Positions 1 through 10,830 of a DNA stretch of 64,000 nucleotides are shown here, piece after piece. The translations under genes and the position numbers were made by a program. The notes under the pieces were generated by a model, which worked only from the letters and a program-made list of their open reading frames with translations, was not told the DNA's origin and searched no databases. The DNA is taken from NCBI GenBank assembly GCA_020465985.1, contig JAANYP010000811.1, forward strand, positions 1-64,000, given 5' to 3'. Within the stretch, counting starts at the first letter, position 1; the number at the start of each line of letters is the position of its first letter. The stretch is from Centrapalus pauciflorus (Eukaryota; Streptophyta; Magnoliopsida; Asterales; Asteraceae).

Positions 1-1
1 G

Positions 2-229
2 ATAGACAATCAATCTACAATTGCTATAACTAATAATCCAGTTAAACACAGTAAAACAAAGCACATAGACATAAGGCATCATTTTATTCGTGATTGTGCT
101 GAAAAGAACTTAATCAAACTGGTAAAGGTGGCAACAGAAGATAATAATGCAGATTTATTTACCAAAGCGTTTGATAAGTCACGGTTTGAGTATTTAATTC
201 AACTGAATGGAATGCGCAACCCAGAGTAA
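2..229 (+). CDS. Copia pol, C-terminal end of RNase H (partial)
   Basis: The frame is open from the window edge to TAA at 227-229 and ends in GMRNPE. It matches, nearly residue for residue, the last 75 residues of the A2 pol (20776-24150, minus strand). It includes the DNQSTIAITNNPVKHSKTKH stretch that carries the last catalytic aspartate of copia RNase H, and the 'KHIDIRHHFIRD' segment typical of copia pol ends. The product would degrade the RNA strand of the RNA/DNA hybrid during reverse transcription in virus-like particles. Only the tail is in view, so I cannot tell whether A1 pol is intact. Confidence 0.93.
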   Translation: MDNQSTIAITNNPVKHSKTKHIDIRHHFIRDCAEKNLIKLVKVATEDNNADLFTKAFDKSRFEYLIQLNGMRNPE

Positions 230-814
230 TTTGACCTTAGTAGTAGTAAGTTTATTTTATTTTATTGTAGAGTAGTAGTTTTTCTTTCTTTTCAGTAATC
301 TGCTAATTTAGGAAAGTTTCTATTTTTAGTAAGTTTCTATCTTTAGTAAGTTAGTAGGTTAGCTTATTTTACTGCTTTTCTTATGAAAAAATAAAAGAAA
401 AAAGAGAGAAAATTACAAAAATACAAAAAAAAAGAGAATATCAGAAAAAAGAGTTAGGTCTTAGATACATAGGTTCAAAGTGACGAAAATTAGCACCGTC
501 GTTACAGACTCTAAGTATTTAGGCTTTCACACATAATGCAACTAAATCCTAAGTGTTATACTTTACTTAGTTTGATGTGTTGGTAGGCATAATACATATA
601 GGGAATCTCAAGGCTAATAAAATATTCTAGAAATAGTCAAGCGTGTCACTAACTTAGATATATGACCAATCGGTCTTAATTTTTATGTACAAGACATACA
701 AACATTGAGTCTAAATGAGGTATGCAAACTTTCTGGGGATGTATGGCAACATCAAATACATCTGAAAATGGAAAGAATAGAAATATCATATGTAACTGAG
801 AGTCGAAAACATGC

Positions 815-985
815 AACTCTGTTGTACGTAAGTACAGACCTGTTGTCTCTGTTTAGATTCGGGTTAGCAGACATGTCGCTTTGTTGTACGTCAGTACAGA
901 CCTGTCACCGCTATCTGCTAACCTTAAAAGAAAACCTTAAGTCGAACTAAGACACTTTGTTGTATGAAAATACAGACATGTGTCC
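815..985 (+). repeat. Three copies of a TGTAC..GTACA stem motif in the A1 spacer
   Basis: A unit of the form TTGTTGTACGTCAGTACAG followed by ACCTGT occurs near 821, 880 and 957, the third degenerate. Each good copy contains TGTAC, a 4-nt centre and GTACA, so it can fold as a short hairpin. A2 has the same three units on the minus strand near 20025, 20090 and 20155. Confidence 0.6.
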
Positions 986-1589
986 GATGTTTGTCTTTTA
1001 AAGAAAGTTTGCAAATACCAACAAGTTAGAATCTTTGTCTGTGTGCCTTGATCATAAAAGTATGTCTATGTCTGAGTCACGTAAGATAATTTCCTGATAA
1101 ATAAAAAGGCCAAGGGATATTCCGAAATGTAGAATGTTTAACAGGGTAAAATACCAACAATTGGCTAAATAGGTATGTCACAACAAACAATCAAAGGAAT
1201 CAAAAATTCCTAAGTGTGAAAGTTTAAGTACTGAAAGTTAGTATCAGACATCGCTATCTGATTGAACCTTTCTTAGACTATACTCATCAAAAATATGTTG
1301 TTAAGTATTTAGCTTAGATTGTAAATTTTTCTTAAGTCTAGATTAAATTTTTGGTCAAAATTTTATTTTACTTTATTTTATTTTATTTTTACCTTAGTTT
1401 ATTTTATTTCCTTTTAGTTTAGTTTAATTTTTAACTTATGGAAAAGGTCAAAAGTTACTGAGGGTGCATTCAAAGTTGGATAAAATAAACAATGCGTAAA
1501 CTATCTTGAGCTTAGGGTAAAAGAATTGGCATAATTTATCTGGTTACACAATACCGTAGAAAAAAGTTGGAAAAGTTGAAACTATTTCA

Positions 1590-2290
1590 AAATTTTCGAA
1601 ATTTTTCTAAGTGTTGGTGGTTTCGAATCTAAGACAGACTCGAATAAGGAGTAATTCGAATCTGTCAGTAGATTCGAATCTATGCTTAGACTCGAGGGTT
1701 GGTGGTATAAATAGGTTAACAGTAGGTCATTAATTCCATCTGTTTTCGAATCTATACTATCGAATCTATCAAGGCGATTTCGAATCTGTTCCTTCGAGTC
1801 TATCGTAATCCTCCAAAACGACATTTTGTCGAGTCTCTTACTTGGTGTTTCGATTCTACAGATACATCTAGGTATAATCAACCGGATTGTACAAGATTTG
1901 TGTAGTTTTATGCACAATTTTAGACCAAATCGTCAAATTTTGAAGTTTTATAGGTCGAAATAGGGTTTTTGCTAAATTACCAAGATTGGACCTATAAAAG
2001 ATCAAATTAAAAGCATAAATCAATGATTAGAACCTAGTTGAACTAATGTATGTGATTTACCAAGTTCAAAATGGTTAAAATCTTGGGTTTTTGTTGAAAA
2101 CAAAACCGACGGGACTTCGAGTCTGTTCTAGGACCTTCGAATCTGTTCATGGGTTTCTCGAATCTATCATTAGATTCGAGATGACCATGATATTCGAATC
2201 TGTCCATTAGACTCGAATAGGGACTCTTCGAATCTGTCCATTACATTCAAATATGGACACTTCGAATCTGTTACTTTCGAATCTGTACTT
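1590..2290 (+). repeat. Array of AGATTCGAATCT-type palindromic motifs (family A)
   Basis: About twenty copies of TTCGAATCT, ATTCGAATCT, CTCGAATCT, TTCGAGTCT or their reverse forms lie within 700 bp at irregular spacing. The complete motif AGATTCGAATCT is a perfect palindrome and most copies are half to two-thirds of it. The same motif recurs in the family A LTR, in the A2 leader (27060-27500) and in the A2 spacer (18755-19400). Function unknown. Confidence 0.8.
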
Positions 2291-2416
2291 TATTTATTTT
2301 GTTTAATTTAAATTTTATTAAACTTGTGGAAATTTAATTGTGTTAGATTTTGTATTTAAAAAGGTACAAAATAAAACAAATTTGAATTTAAACAAGTTTA
2401 TTGATTTTTAATGAGT

Positions 2417-2440
2417 CTAACAGTTTTATTTATTGTGCAG
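2417..2440 (+). promoter_or_regulatory. Predicted branch point and 3' splice site before the A1 aORF
   Basis: CTAAC (2417-2421) is followed by 19 nt that are T-rich and end in TGTGCAG (AG at 2439-2440). The aORF ATG starts three bases after the AG, at 2443. CTAAC matches the plant branch-point consensus and the spacing is right for an acceptor. A2, B2, C and F have the same arrangement. This is inferred from sequence only. Confidence 0.6.
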
Positions 2441-2442
2441 AT

Positions 2443-5400
2443 ATGGCGGTTCGCGCTTTTGTCCCTAAGCATAATATGGTCCTTAATCCAGACAATAATA
2501 TCCCTGAGGCGCAGGGTTTTCGCCAAGTTTTGGATTTTCTAGCTGAATCTAGGATTAGCTATGCTTTGTTTCATAACATTCCAATTGTAATTTCGTATGT
2601 ACGCCAGTTCTATGAGCATTTACAGGTTGACTGTACTGTCACCCCGACAGTTATAAGAACCAGAATCGCTGGCCAGCCTCTAGTCTTCTCAGCAGATATG
2701 TTGCGCCAAGTTCTACAGTTGGGTTCTCAGGAACAGGAGGACGGGCCTATTGACTTCCCGTTAAGTGTTAGGCAGACTGCTTTTCTGAGGATGGGATACA
2801 GTTTAGATGTGACAAAGTCGTCATACATGAAGAGTGGCCTGATTGGGCAGTGGAGATTCTTGGTGCACGTATTCATGGTCTGTTTTGCGCCGAAGAAAGC
2901 TGGCTTTGATTACATAGTGTCAAAGATCCAATCTGGAGTTATTGCATTGGTATATAATCGGAAGTTCAGCTTTTCGCAGATGTTCTTCTCGGAGTTCGTT
3001 CATCAAATTACGGCTCCAGAAAGGGAAAGATTTTTGTTGTACCCAAGATTCATAATGATGCTGATAAGGCATTTCTTGCCAGACTTGCCGCCGTCAAATG
3101 ACTCTTTGAGTGTTAATGTTATGGACAAACGGATTTTCGCTGATTGTTCCTCACACCGAGGAAGATTGGCTGTTCCTTTTGCTCGTCCATTGTTCGGAGC
3201 TATTGTGGATAGGGATTTTCAAGCCCCGGAAGATGCCAACTAGGCAGGGGTCGTTGAGTTTCCACAACAACAACAACAGCAACAACGTCAACAACAACAA
3301 CAGCCAAGAGTTCAAAGACGCCGTCAGAGACCAGCATTGAGTCAAATCCAGGCATCAAGGCCTTCTACAAGCGAGCAGCCCCAAGCACAGGAAGCAGGGC
3401 CTTCAAGTGCAGTTCCTGATTCTGAACAAATTGCGCAAACACTAGAAGAGATATGGGCATTAGGACCCCATGCGAACGAGGACGTGGCCGCAGCATTAGT
3501 GGGGGAGCTGCTCAGTCCACCAGAAGGAGCAGAAGATGTTTTTAGAGATGTGGATGAGTATGAGCCAGAAAGGGTTGATGAAGGCTTGACATCATCAGCA
3601 TCAGAATCAGATGATATGGATGGGCAGGAGGCTGAAGCTCCTGAATCAGTGGCTGCAGATCCCAATATTCACATCGGAACCTACGGCGCTAGGTTAGTAG
3701 TGAATGAAGCAGCAGGATCGAGGAGGAGAGAAGAAAGGGAATCTGAAGATTCAGATTTTGAAGTAGAGGAGGTTGCTCAGTTGGTGACAAGGCAACGGGC
3801 CAAACGTCACAGGTTCATGCAGGGGACTTCATCAGAGTCCGATGCACAACCTCAGCCTCAAACCCAAACCCAACCACAAGTCACAGCTCCACCATCACCG
3901 CCACCTCAGCAGCATGAACCATACATTCCACCACCTTTCATCCCATCTCCCATTCAGTCCATTCCTTCTACGTCAGCCGCATATACCGAAAATCAAAGAT
4001 TCATGCAACTCAAGAGTCGTGTTGACTTTCAGCACGTTCAAATAATAACTCTTACAAAAGCTGTAGGTGAACTCCAGGAGCATAACTCAAATCTTGATAA
4101 GGAGAATGCAGAGTTGAGGAAGATTGTGGAAAGTGTCAGAGACGAAAACACGGAGCTAAAATCTTTCGTAGCTGATCAATCTTCAGAAATCCGAGCAATG
4201 AGGTCCCTCCTAGAGCAACTTATGAAAAATCTACAAACTCAGGGGGAGACGAGTTGTAAGGATCAGGAGGTACAGAGAATAGATGATGATAATGAAGGCG
4301 ATGATCCCGGTGCGAATAAAGAGATTGAGTCTGTAGATTTTCCTGCAGCTCAAGCTACACAAATTTAGGGGGAGCCAAGTACAGAAGGAGAAGTAGGAGA
4401 ATCTGGAAAAGAAGCAGGTTCCTCGAGGGTTCTGGACAGTGACATGATTGATGCACTGAAGGACATAGAGGAAGAGCTTATGGATTTTGACGATGAAGAA
4501 GAAGAGTTAGAAGAAGGAGAATTTATTCCAGAGGAGGTTGTGGACTGGAAATCTGACGATGAAGTGTTGGATGATGAAGACGATCATGTCAATGAGGTTA
4601 TTATCAATTCACAACCTGTCACGGAGCTATATGAAGGACAAAATCATAGTGTGATTGACGTTGACTATATCAAGGTAGCCTCAGTCGAGGAAAAAGAACT
4701 TGAAGAGGCCGAAAAGGAGCCATCTAGAGCTGACTTGATAAATCTTTGGTTCAAGAAAGAGGAAAAGAAAGATCGTTTGAAGATGAAGAAGAAAATGAGA
4801 GTTCCAGGTGCTGGAAGCTTCTCAGGAGGCATTATAAGCTGGTTTTTTGACAAAGAACTGCAGCTATTTATCTTGAAAAGAAGAGATGGACTACAATACT
4901 TGAGGCGAACACTAAAAGCATTTAACTCATTGCCCAAGATTGAAGTAAAGGAGCTTGCATGGAAAGAGTTAATTAATATAGGTGAAGACCAGTATGCTGA
5001 AGTCGTGGCAAGAATTATAAGGAAAGAAGGAAGATCAGGAAAGTTCGAGCGACTCAAGCCAAGGACCGGAAAGAGGGTCGAGGATCAGTCGAGAATAGAT
5101 CCTCATACAGGTAGGCATGGGCAAGGATGGTATACAAACCTGTGAGGTGTCTAAAGAAAGTACCAATGAAATCAATGCCACAGAACGTTTTGAGCAACAT
5201 GAAATGGTGGTACCTCGAGATTGACACTGCTGAAGCCATCATGGAGGATCAAGACGAGCAGGTCATTTTAAAGGTATATGATCCACTGCATTTGATAAAC
5301 CTATCAAAGGACGACCAGAAGAAGCTTCATGATCAGCCTATCTTCTTTACTGAACCATGGAGATCTGAAGCCAGGAAGTTCCAAAAGGTAGTTAAAGTTT

Positions 5401-5459
5401 GTATAGATGCTGGATTATATGCAGGTAGTAGTATATATAGCTCTAGTACTTCAATTTGA
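2443..5459 (+). pseudogene. A1 aORF (extra ORF downstream of pol), broken
   Basis: Homologue of the A2 aORF. The N-terminal globular part (2443-3243) contains the YVRQFYEHL motif shared by all aORFs here, an LxMGY segment, and a conserved 'QWRFLVHVFM' followed by 'PRFIMMLIRHFLP'. A stop at 3241 cuts it just before a CAA-rich polyglutamine tract. The next part (to 4368) is acidic and proline-rich with a coiled coil at about 4000-4260 and ends at an in-frame TAG. The third part (4444-5145) is acidic, then a basic C-terminal domain. A frameshift near 5120 shifts the last 110 codons (to 5459). In A2 these parts are joined apart from one frameshift. The biochemical role is unknown: position resembles an env-like gene, but I see no signal peptide or membrane segment. 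Confidence 0.8.
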
Positions 5460-5487
5460 TGTAATGTAAATAATTAGAAGCTATCGT

Positions 5488-5499
5488 CAAGGGGGAGTC
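5488..5499 (+). other. Polypurine tract of A1
   Basis: CAAGGGGGAGTC directly precedes the 3' LTR. It is the expected primer for plus-strand DNA synthesis, and the same tract sits at 15501-15512 in A2. Confidence 0.85.
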
Positions 5500-6155
5500 T
5501 GTTGGTACACCCTGTGTGACGATAGCAGTCTAATCGATCTGCATTATGGTTTAAGTAATATTCTGAGTATTAACAAGTGTTTTGATATATATGTTTATAT
5601 GTGTTTGTCTGTTATTGATTGTGTGTTTGAACTTGATGTAACATATTACAAGAAGTTCAAACATAATGGTCAAAGATTAACTCAAGCATAAGTAAAACAT
5701 AAGTTTCATCACTTAAGTATTTAAGTGTATTGGCTAGATTCGAATAGGTAAAGGAAGACATTCGAATCTGTGATAGATTCGAATGTATCCTTAGATTCGA
5801 AAGGGCTAGATTCGAGAGTGTCTTGTGGACAGACTCGAATGGGCCTTGGGCCAGATTCGAGCTTGGCCCACAACAGACTCGAATCAGAGTCTATAATTAG
5901 AGATAGACTCGAATCATTAAGGGACTTTTAGCAGAATTCGTGAGGAATTAAGCAAAAGGCGATCTCGAGTTTATCAGCTAGGTGAGTGCCGTTTCGGAGA
6001 GAATTAGTTCGTAGGATCGTTCGTGTGTCGTTCGTTCAGCGTCTAATAGTCTCCGTGTTCCGTTGGTTGAGAGTTGTCCGTCTAACCGTCAACGAGGATT
6101 CCGCACTCGTTCACGGATCCGCGTCTAGATAGATCTTGCAGTAGTAGACCTTACA
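5500..6155 (+). repeat. 3' LTR of A1 (656 bp)
   Basis: It starts TGTTGGTACACC right after the purine tract and ends AGACCTTACA. It is collinear with the two A2 LTRs (14847-15500 and 27772-28424, minus). The middle is full of TTCGAATCT motifs. TATAATTA at 5892-5899 is a possible TATA box, and a strong 5' splice-site match lies at 5980-5987. Confidence 0.93.
5980..5987 (+). promoter_or_regulatory. Candidate 5' splice site inside the family A LTR
   Basis: AG|GTGAGT is a near-ideal donor. It lies about 80 bp downstream of a possible TATA box, so it would fall within the transcript leader of the 5' LTR. A2 keeps it in both LTRs (27941-27948 in the 5' LTR, minus strand). It could pair with the acceptor before the aORF. 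Confidence 0.45.
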
Positions 6156-7787
6156 TAAATACTAACTTATTTCATCATATATTTATGTTTATATAAGTCT
6201 TGCATAATATATATAATCACCAACAACAACAAGTTTCATAAAAACTCAAGTTTATAAGTTTCTAGTTTTTATTTTTAAGTTGTTTCTTTAAATGTGTTTA
6301 TGAATATATGAACACATTATAAAAATGTTAATATTATGAAAACATGTGATATATATGTGTTTTATAACTTCTATAACTTTTATACAAGTGGTCTTTGAAT
6401 AAACAACAAGAATCATAAGTTATTTCAAGTTTAGAAACTGCGGATTTTCGGCAGAAAATTTATACCGACTTTGAAAAATCATAACTAATTCATAACTTAT
6501 CGAAATGAGTTGATTCTTGTCTCAAAAGTTAGATCTATGTCTTAACTATAGATCTGGAAGTTTTCATAATTTATTTTGGAGTTCAAGGTTTCCAGAAATT
6601 ATTTGGGAAACCGAAAGTTTGACAACTCAAAAATGGCCAACATAGGGTTTTTAACGAGCTTTTTCACCAACCTAAACATCTCGAAAAATGTCCGTTCTTG
6701 ATTTCAAAAATCTTTGGTATATAGTAGTTTAATGTCCTATAAAACCAAAGCCTAAATCGTTTTGGAGCTTGGAAAAAAACAGCCTCAAAGTAGGCCGAAA
6801 AACCTTCGAAAATCTGGAAAATTATATATATAAAAACTTGACGTTTTAAGTGGGTTTTATTTATAAACTTGTAATGTTGGTGATTTAAGACATAAAAAAC
6901 TATAAATATATATATTATCATATATTAGAGCGATATTAAGTCCCTATTATCATTTAGGACTCGATTAATCTCGCTCGGTGCATCATCCATCCATTTACGC
7001 TAAAAAGGATTTTTTGCTCGTTTTTGCCATCACAAGCTCGGTGAGTCTTCATAGCCCCTATTTTCACTATCTATTGGGTTGGAAATACATGCACTGTTTT
7101 CATATGGACATCAAAACTGTTTTTTTCTTATATGTATTACATGTTTGGATCCATCAGCCCTCAAATCATGAACCGTTAATTGCATTTATTTGCAAGCGCG
7201 AAAATATTGTGGATAGATCTATCGGGAGTCATGTCCCCCATTCGGGTTAGTTCGGCTCGGCTAACAGCGGGTGCATATATATTCAACACACGGTATTACG
7301 TATGGGAATACTGCACAGGGCAAACTCATTTAATTAAGCTTCGGTTGCATGATGGTTTATGTAATACATACACGGAATTTATGATTTTATAAATTCAACT
7401 CATTTGATAATGTCCATACAACCGGTCTTTTCGCGTAAACCTATGAGCTCACCAACAATTTGTTGACGTATTTTAGCATGTATTTTCAGGTGTTTGAGAC
7501 ATGCACATTTATCGGAAGTATTCCAAGGCTTCCGTTCATTTTGGAGTCGCATTGTTTTCAAACTCGGAGATTCATTTGCATTTTTCCTGATAAACTAAAT
7601 TGTGTATCTACATCTTGGTATTTTAAGAACTACTTACGTTGTATTTTGGTTATGTAAGACAATATTTATATTTGAAGTTAAATCAATGTATTTTTGAAAA
7701 ACGTCCATATAGTGGTCGTTCGTTATGATTATGGTTACGCTTCCACGACGTCACGCTTCCTTGCCAACCGGGGTACGGGGTGTCACA
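6156..7787 (+). mobile_element. Gypsy LTR remnant, 3' end preserved
   Basis: There is no coding content. The right end reads CCGGGGTACGGGGTGTCACA. This is the inverted-repeat style end (TGTRACACCC...GGGTGTYACA) usual for plant chromovirus-type gypsy LTRs. The LTR stops exactly where copia A3 gag begins at 7788. A GGTGAGTCTTCATAGCCCC segment near 7040 is also gypsy LTR-like. A1 appears to have landed in or next to it at 6155/6156. The left LTR end is not visible, so a solo LTR and a 3' LTR cannot be told apart. The short ORFs inside look meaningless. Confidence 0.6.
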
Positions 7788-8005
7788 TTCTGATATGTCA
7801 AGACTCTCTGACGACCCTCAAACTCCTGAGTAGGTGGAATGTATCCCTCATCGGTACAGATCCACATTCGCATGTCATTGAAACGAGCGAAATCGGCAAA
7901 CCTATTCCTCCACCAGTAGTAGTCTTCCAATCTCATCAGCTTTGGTGGAGAATTTGCCTTACCAACCTCGTGCTCCATTTCAATAAACTTTTTCAAACTG
8001 GTCAT
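7788..8005 (-). pseudogene. A3 gag, N-terminal fragment
   Basis: The ATG is at 8005. The product keeps the family pattern 'LEDYYWWRNRFADFARFND' and 'MRMWIC', followed by 'GYIPP', all shared with A2 gag. After about 72 residues it runs into the gypsy LTR and the remaining codons are foreign. This copy shows the ancestral reading through the site where A2 gag lost one base. It is the N-terminal capsid part of a copia gag. Confidence 0.85.
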
Positions 8006-8578
8006 TCTTTCTAAACTTTTTGAATTAGAACTTAATTAATTTAATTTGAAATTAATTTAAAGTCAATCCTTTCGAACTTAGGTAAGTTCGAATTTGATTA
8101 ATATTAAATTCGTTTGAAATTAAATTCGAATTTTAGTAAGTTCGAAATCAACAAATTCAAAATTCTGACAAGTTTGAGGTTTCTGACAAGTTCGAAGTGT
8201 GACAAATTCGAATGCTAGCAAATTCGAATCTCAGCCAAATTCGAATGAAACCCTAGAATAAATTCTTAAGGAGCGTATTTTCTGACAAGTTCGAAATTTT
8301 AGTCAAATTCGAACAAACCCTAATACCCCATATGTTCGAGCGCCGCAAGTTCGAAAAACGGCCAAAAGTTCAATTTTTTTAACTTTTCAGTTTAAACCAA
8401 GGTTTTTAGGATTAAAAACTATGATTTCGACTAAAATGATGAACCAATGTAAACTTTTCTCAGTTATCTTGCTTGTATAACTCGAAAAACCAATAGAAAA
8501 TGTGATTTTCCTGTCCAAAACGCCAAGAAACCACGGATGTTGATTATGAACATGAAGAACACTAAGAACACCCTTATG
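8006..8578 (-). repeat. A3 leader with AAGTTCGAA-type motif array
   Basis: This is the untranslated leader between primer site and gag. About fifteen copies of a motif built around AAGTTCGAA or AAATTCGAA, half-sites of the palindrome AAGTTCGAACTT, lie between 8070 and 8370. A run of GTGTTCTT repeats (minus strand) sits next to the primer site near 8540-8570. No gene. Confidence 0.7.
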
Positions 8579-8590
8579 GCTCTGATACCA
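8579..8590 (-). other. Primer-binding site of A3 (initiator Met tRNA)
   Basis: The minus strand reads TGGTATCAGAGC, a 12-nt match to the complement of the plant initiator-Met tRNA 3' end, two bases from the LTR end. Confidence 0.88.
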
Positions 8591-8592
8591 CT

Positions 8593-9189
8593 TGTAAGAT
8601 CGCCTTCCTTCGGATCTGATCTTGACGCGACACCGTCCAACGAGTGCGGAATCCTCGTTAGGGGTTTGACGGATAGACCACGCACACGGAACACGGAGAC
8701 ACACACGATGATAGACGCACACTAGAACGCCCCGACACGTAATTCTCTCCAAGAACACACACAAAATCGCCTGTATGTTCGTAATTGCCCTTGCCTCAAA
8801 TTCTCTGCCAAAGTTCTGCAAACGTTGTTAATTAAAACGAATTAACACTTAATTATAACCCCTGATTCAAACTTGCTCAGGACAAGTTCGACTAAGCCCA
8901 AGGCCCACGAACTTGTCCTCCATAAGTTCGAACCAGTGACTTTGAACTTACCTTTGAACTTATGTTTAAACTTATCTTTGAACTTATGTTTGAACTTATC
9001 TTTGAACTTATTGAAAAAAACATCAATTACAACCAAGTTCAAACATACATACAATCAATATCAAACATATATATCAAACATATAACAAACATATATCTAA
9101 CACGTATTAATATGCAATTACGAACAAATTGACTATTACAAAATATCGTCTATACTTAGACTGCTATCATCACACAGGATGCACTAACA
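8593..9189 (-). repeat. 5' LTR of A3 (597 bp)
   Basis: The minus strand starts TGTTAGTGCATCCTGTGTGA and ends with CTTACA beside the primer site. The start resembles the family A LTR (TGTTGGTACACCCTGTGTGA) and the interior holds AAGTTCGAA motifs. A (CTTTGAACTTA)-type short tandem repeat lies at about 8940-9010. Confidence 0.88.
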
Positions 9190-10594
9190 TATCTGACCCA
9201 CGAGTTAACATCTCCATGATCTTAGTACTGATAGCTGATTGTTGTTTCATAAATTCAGCAAACTCTGAAAATTGCGAAGAAGTCATATTTGTTTCCACTT
9301 GCAATTGTGGTTGATCACGATGATTTGACTTGTAATATCGCTCATCCTTAGCTACTGAAGTTGAACCATATTGATATTCTCTTTTAGGTGGTTCATATCT
9401 CGGTTTGGATTGATGATCGGTAGGCTGATCATTCTTCCATCGAAAGTTGGGATGGTTTCTCCACCCCGGATTGTAGGTTTCCAAAAATGGATTACCCCTC
9501 TCTCGATGAGCTCTATATCCGTAAACTTCGTTAGCGAATTCCTCAGTGGATTGCACTTGAGGACATGCTTCAGAATAATGTGATGGGTCTCCGCAAGTAA
9601 CACAGTTAATTGATGCACTAGGGTTTGAAAGACCCTTCATTAATTGATCCATTTTCTTGCCTGGTTTTGAAATCTGACTTTTAACCTCACGTTTCCAGGA
9701 ATTATCTATGCCCATAACTTGAACGAACACCTATGCTATTTTTAGAACCAGCTTAGACTTTAAGACCTTTACCGAGTTGACTAAGCAACTCTCAAGCTTC
9801 GTCGTCTTCTTTACCTAAAAATATGCCTCATGTGGCAGCTATAATCATATTACGACTCTCTTGACTCACACCATCAAAGAATGTTTTGATAAGCATCCAT
9901 TTGGGTACCTTGTGGTGTGGACAAGCTCTCAGTAGTTCATTCATATGATCGAATGCTTCGTAGAATTGTTCACCCGATTTTTGTTTAAATCCGGTGATTT
10001 CCTTTCTTTTCTCGGTGGTTTTACTAATGGGGTAATATTCATTAAGGAATTCTCATTTCATTTGGTCCCATGTTGTAATGCTATTGGTTAGTAAGGATAC
10101 GACCAATTCTTCGCTTTCTCTTTTAATGAGAAAGGAAATAATCGAATTTTAAACCATCGGTAATTATACCTCGAACATGGTTTGCTTTACAAAAAGTTCT
10201 GAACTTAGCTAGATGTTCATAGGGTTCCTCGCTTGGCATCCCTCGAAAGATCGGAAGAATCTGGAATAATTGAGGACGAACTTCAGGTTCGTTCTCGTTT
10301 TCGGGATAACGAACTTCAGGTTCGTTCTCATCTCGGTTGATAACCCATTCTAGCAGCCATGTGCTCGGGTTCTTCTTGATCACGATTTCGCGGCGAAATC
10401 GGAGGGCTTTCTAAATTAGAAATCTCTGAATTGAGAATTTCTAAATTAGGAATTTCTTCCTCTTGTGCGTTTGAATTCTCCGTGATTAATTGTTGATTTT
10501 GAATCCTGACAGTCTTTCGGTTCGATCTCGCTACTTTTTCGATCTCAAGTTCGAATTGTAGCGACAATCCTCTAGCCGATCGACGTGTGTGCAT
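9190..10594 (-). pseudogene. Athila-type gag, frameshifted and truncated
   Basis: It starts at ATG 10594 (MHTRRSARGL). After about 88 codons a frameshift moves reading to the frame seen at 10383-10123, which holds 'FRGMPSEEPYEHLAKF', the start of the gypsy gag domain. A further shift leads to a segment near 10050-9830 with 'YYPISKTTEKRKEI' and 'GEQFYEAFDHMNELLRACP'. The last part (from about 9730) contains a CCHC knuckle (CVTCGDPSHYSEAC) and the Athila signature YNPGWRNHPNFRW. Reading ends at 9190, where the A3 LTR begins. The product would be the capsid/nucleocapsid precursor. At least two frameshifts and the truncation make it dead. Confidence 0.82.
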
Positions 10595-10830
10595 ACAGTA
10601 AATAAAATACTAAAATTAAATACTTAATTAAATTAATTATATTTTTAGTGGTAAAGAAGAGGACTACAATTACCTTTTTGAATTTTTAAAATTTTTTATT
10701 TGATTTTTCTTTAATAATAAAATAAAGACTAAAAATAACCAAAGAAAGGAACTTAAACTTAAGAACTTAAAACTTAGGCAACAGACTAACTTTAAACCTT
10801 AACTACCATTACACTCCCCGGCCGTCGTTG
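10595..10830 (-). other. Athila-type leader lacking its primer site
   Basis: No gene. The segment beside the LTR is collinear with 13180-13271, but the stretch from the GG of the primer site to the bases before CCGTCGTT is missing. The sequence runs CTCCCCGG|CCGTCGTT (10815-10828) where the sister copy has a full tRNA-Asp site. The rest is AT-rich leader. Confidence 0.75.

Larger units (their letters stand above)
230..2416 (+). other. A1 pol-to-aORF spacer, noncoding
   Basis: No credible gene is present. The spacer is AT-rich and holds three things: a thrice-repeated stem-like motif (815-985), TTTTA-type simple sequence near 1366-1400, and a dense TTCGAA-motif array (1590-2290). The A2 counterpart (18620-20775) has the same three parts in the same order, so this is a fixed part of the element and not random filler. 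Short ORFs here (705-950 plus, 1582-1917 minus) have no recognisable content; the second merely reads through the motif array. Confidence 0.75.
1..6155 (+). mobile_element. Ty1/copia element A1, 3' part (5' part outside window)
   Basis: The order is end of pol (RNase H), a 2.2-kb spacer, a broken aORF, a polypurine tract and a 656-bp 3' LTR. Every part has a counterpart in element A2 on the opposite strand (14847 to about 21000), so A1 and A2 are the same family. The aORF of A1 carries stops and frameshifts, so this copy is older or less constrained than A2. The gag and most of pol lie left of the window. Family assignment rests on TG..CA LTR ends, a purine tract just before the 3' LTR, and the pol order known for copia elements. 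Confidence 0.93.
7788..9189 (-). mobile_element. Copia element A3, 5' fragment only
   Basis: Read on the minus strand: 5' LTR, primer site, leader, then the first part of gag, cut at 7788 by the gypsy LTR. The gag start matches A2 gag closely, but the LTR (597 bp) and leader differ from A2 and use an AAGTTCGAA motif in place of AGATTCGAATCT. A3 is therefore a sister subfamily. Its LTR start abuts the Athila-type gag at 9189/9190, so A3 inserted into that element. Confidence 0.85.

Noticed and set aside
1582..1917. Minus-strand ORF over the TTCGAA array (and 27232-27420 in A2)
   Set aside because: The repeated motif gives S/R/D-rich text in any frame. The A2 copy of the same region (18755-19400) does not keep a matching frame.
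6664..7657. Several small ORFs in the gypsy LTR remnant
   Set aside because: Low-complexity, AT-rich and without domain features. Consistent with chance.
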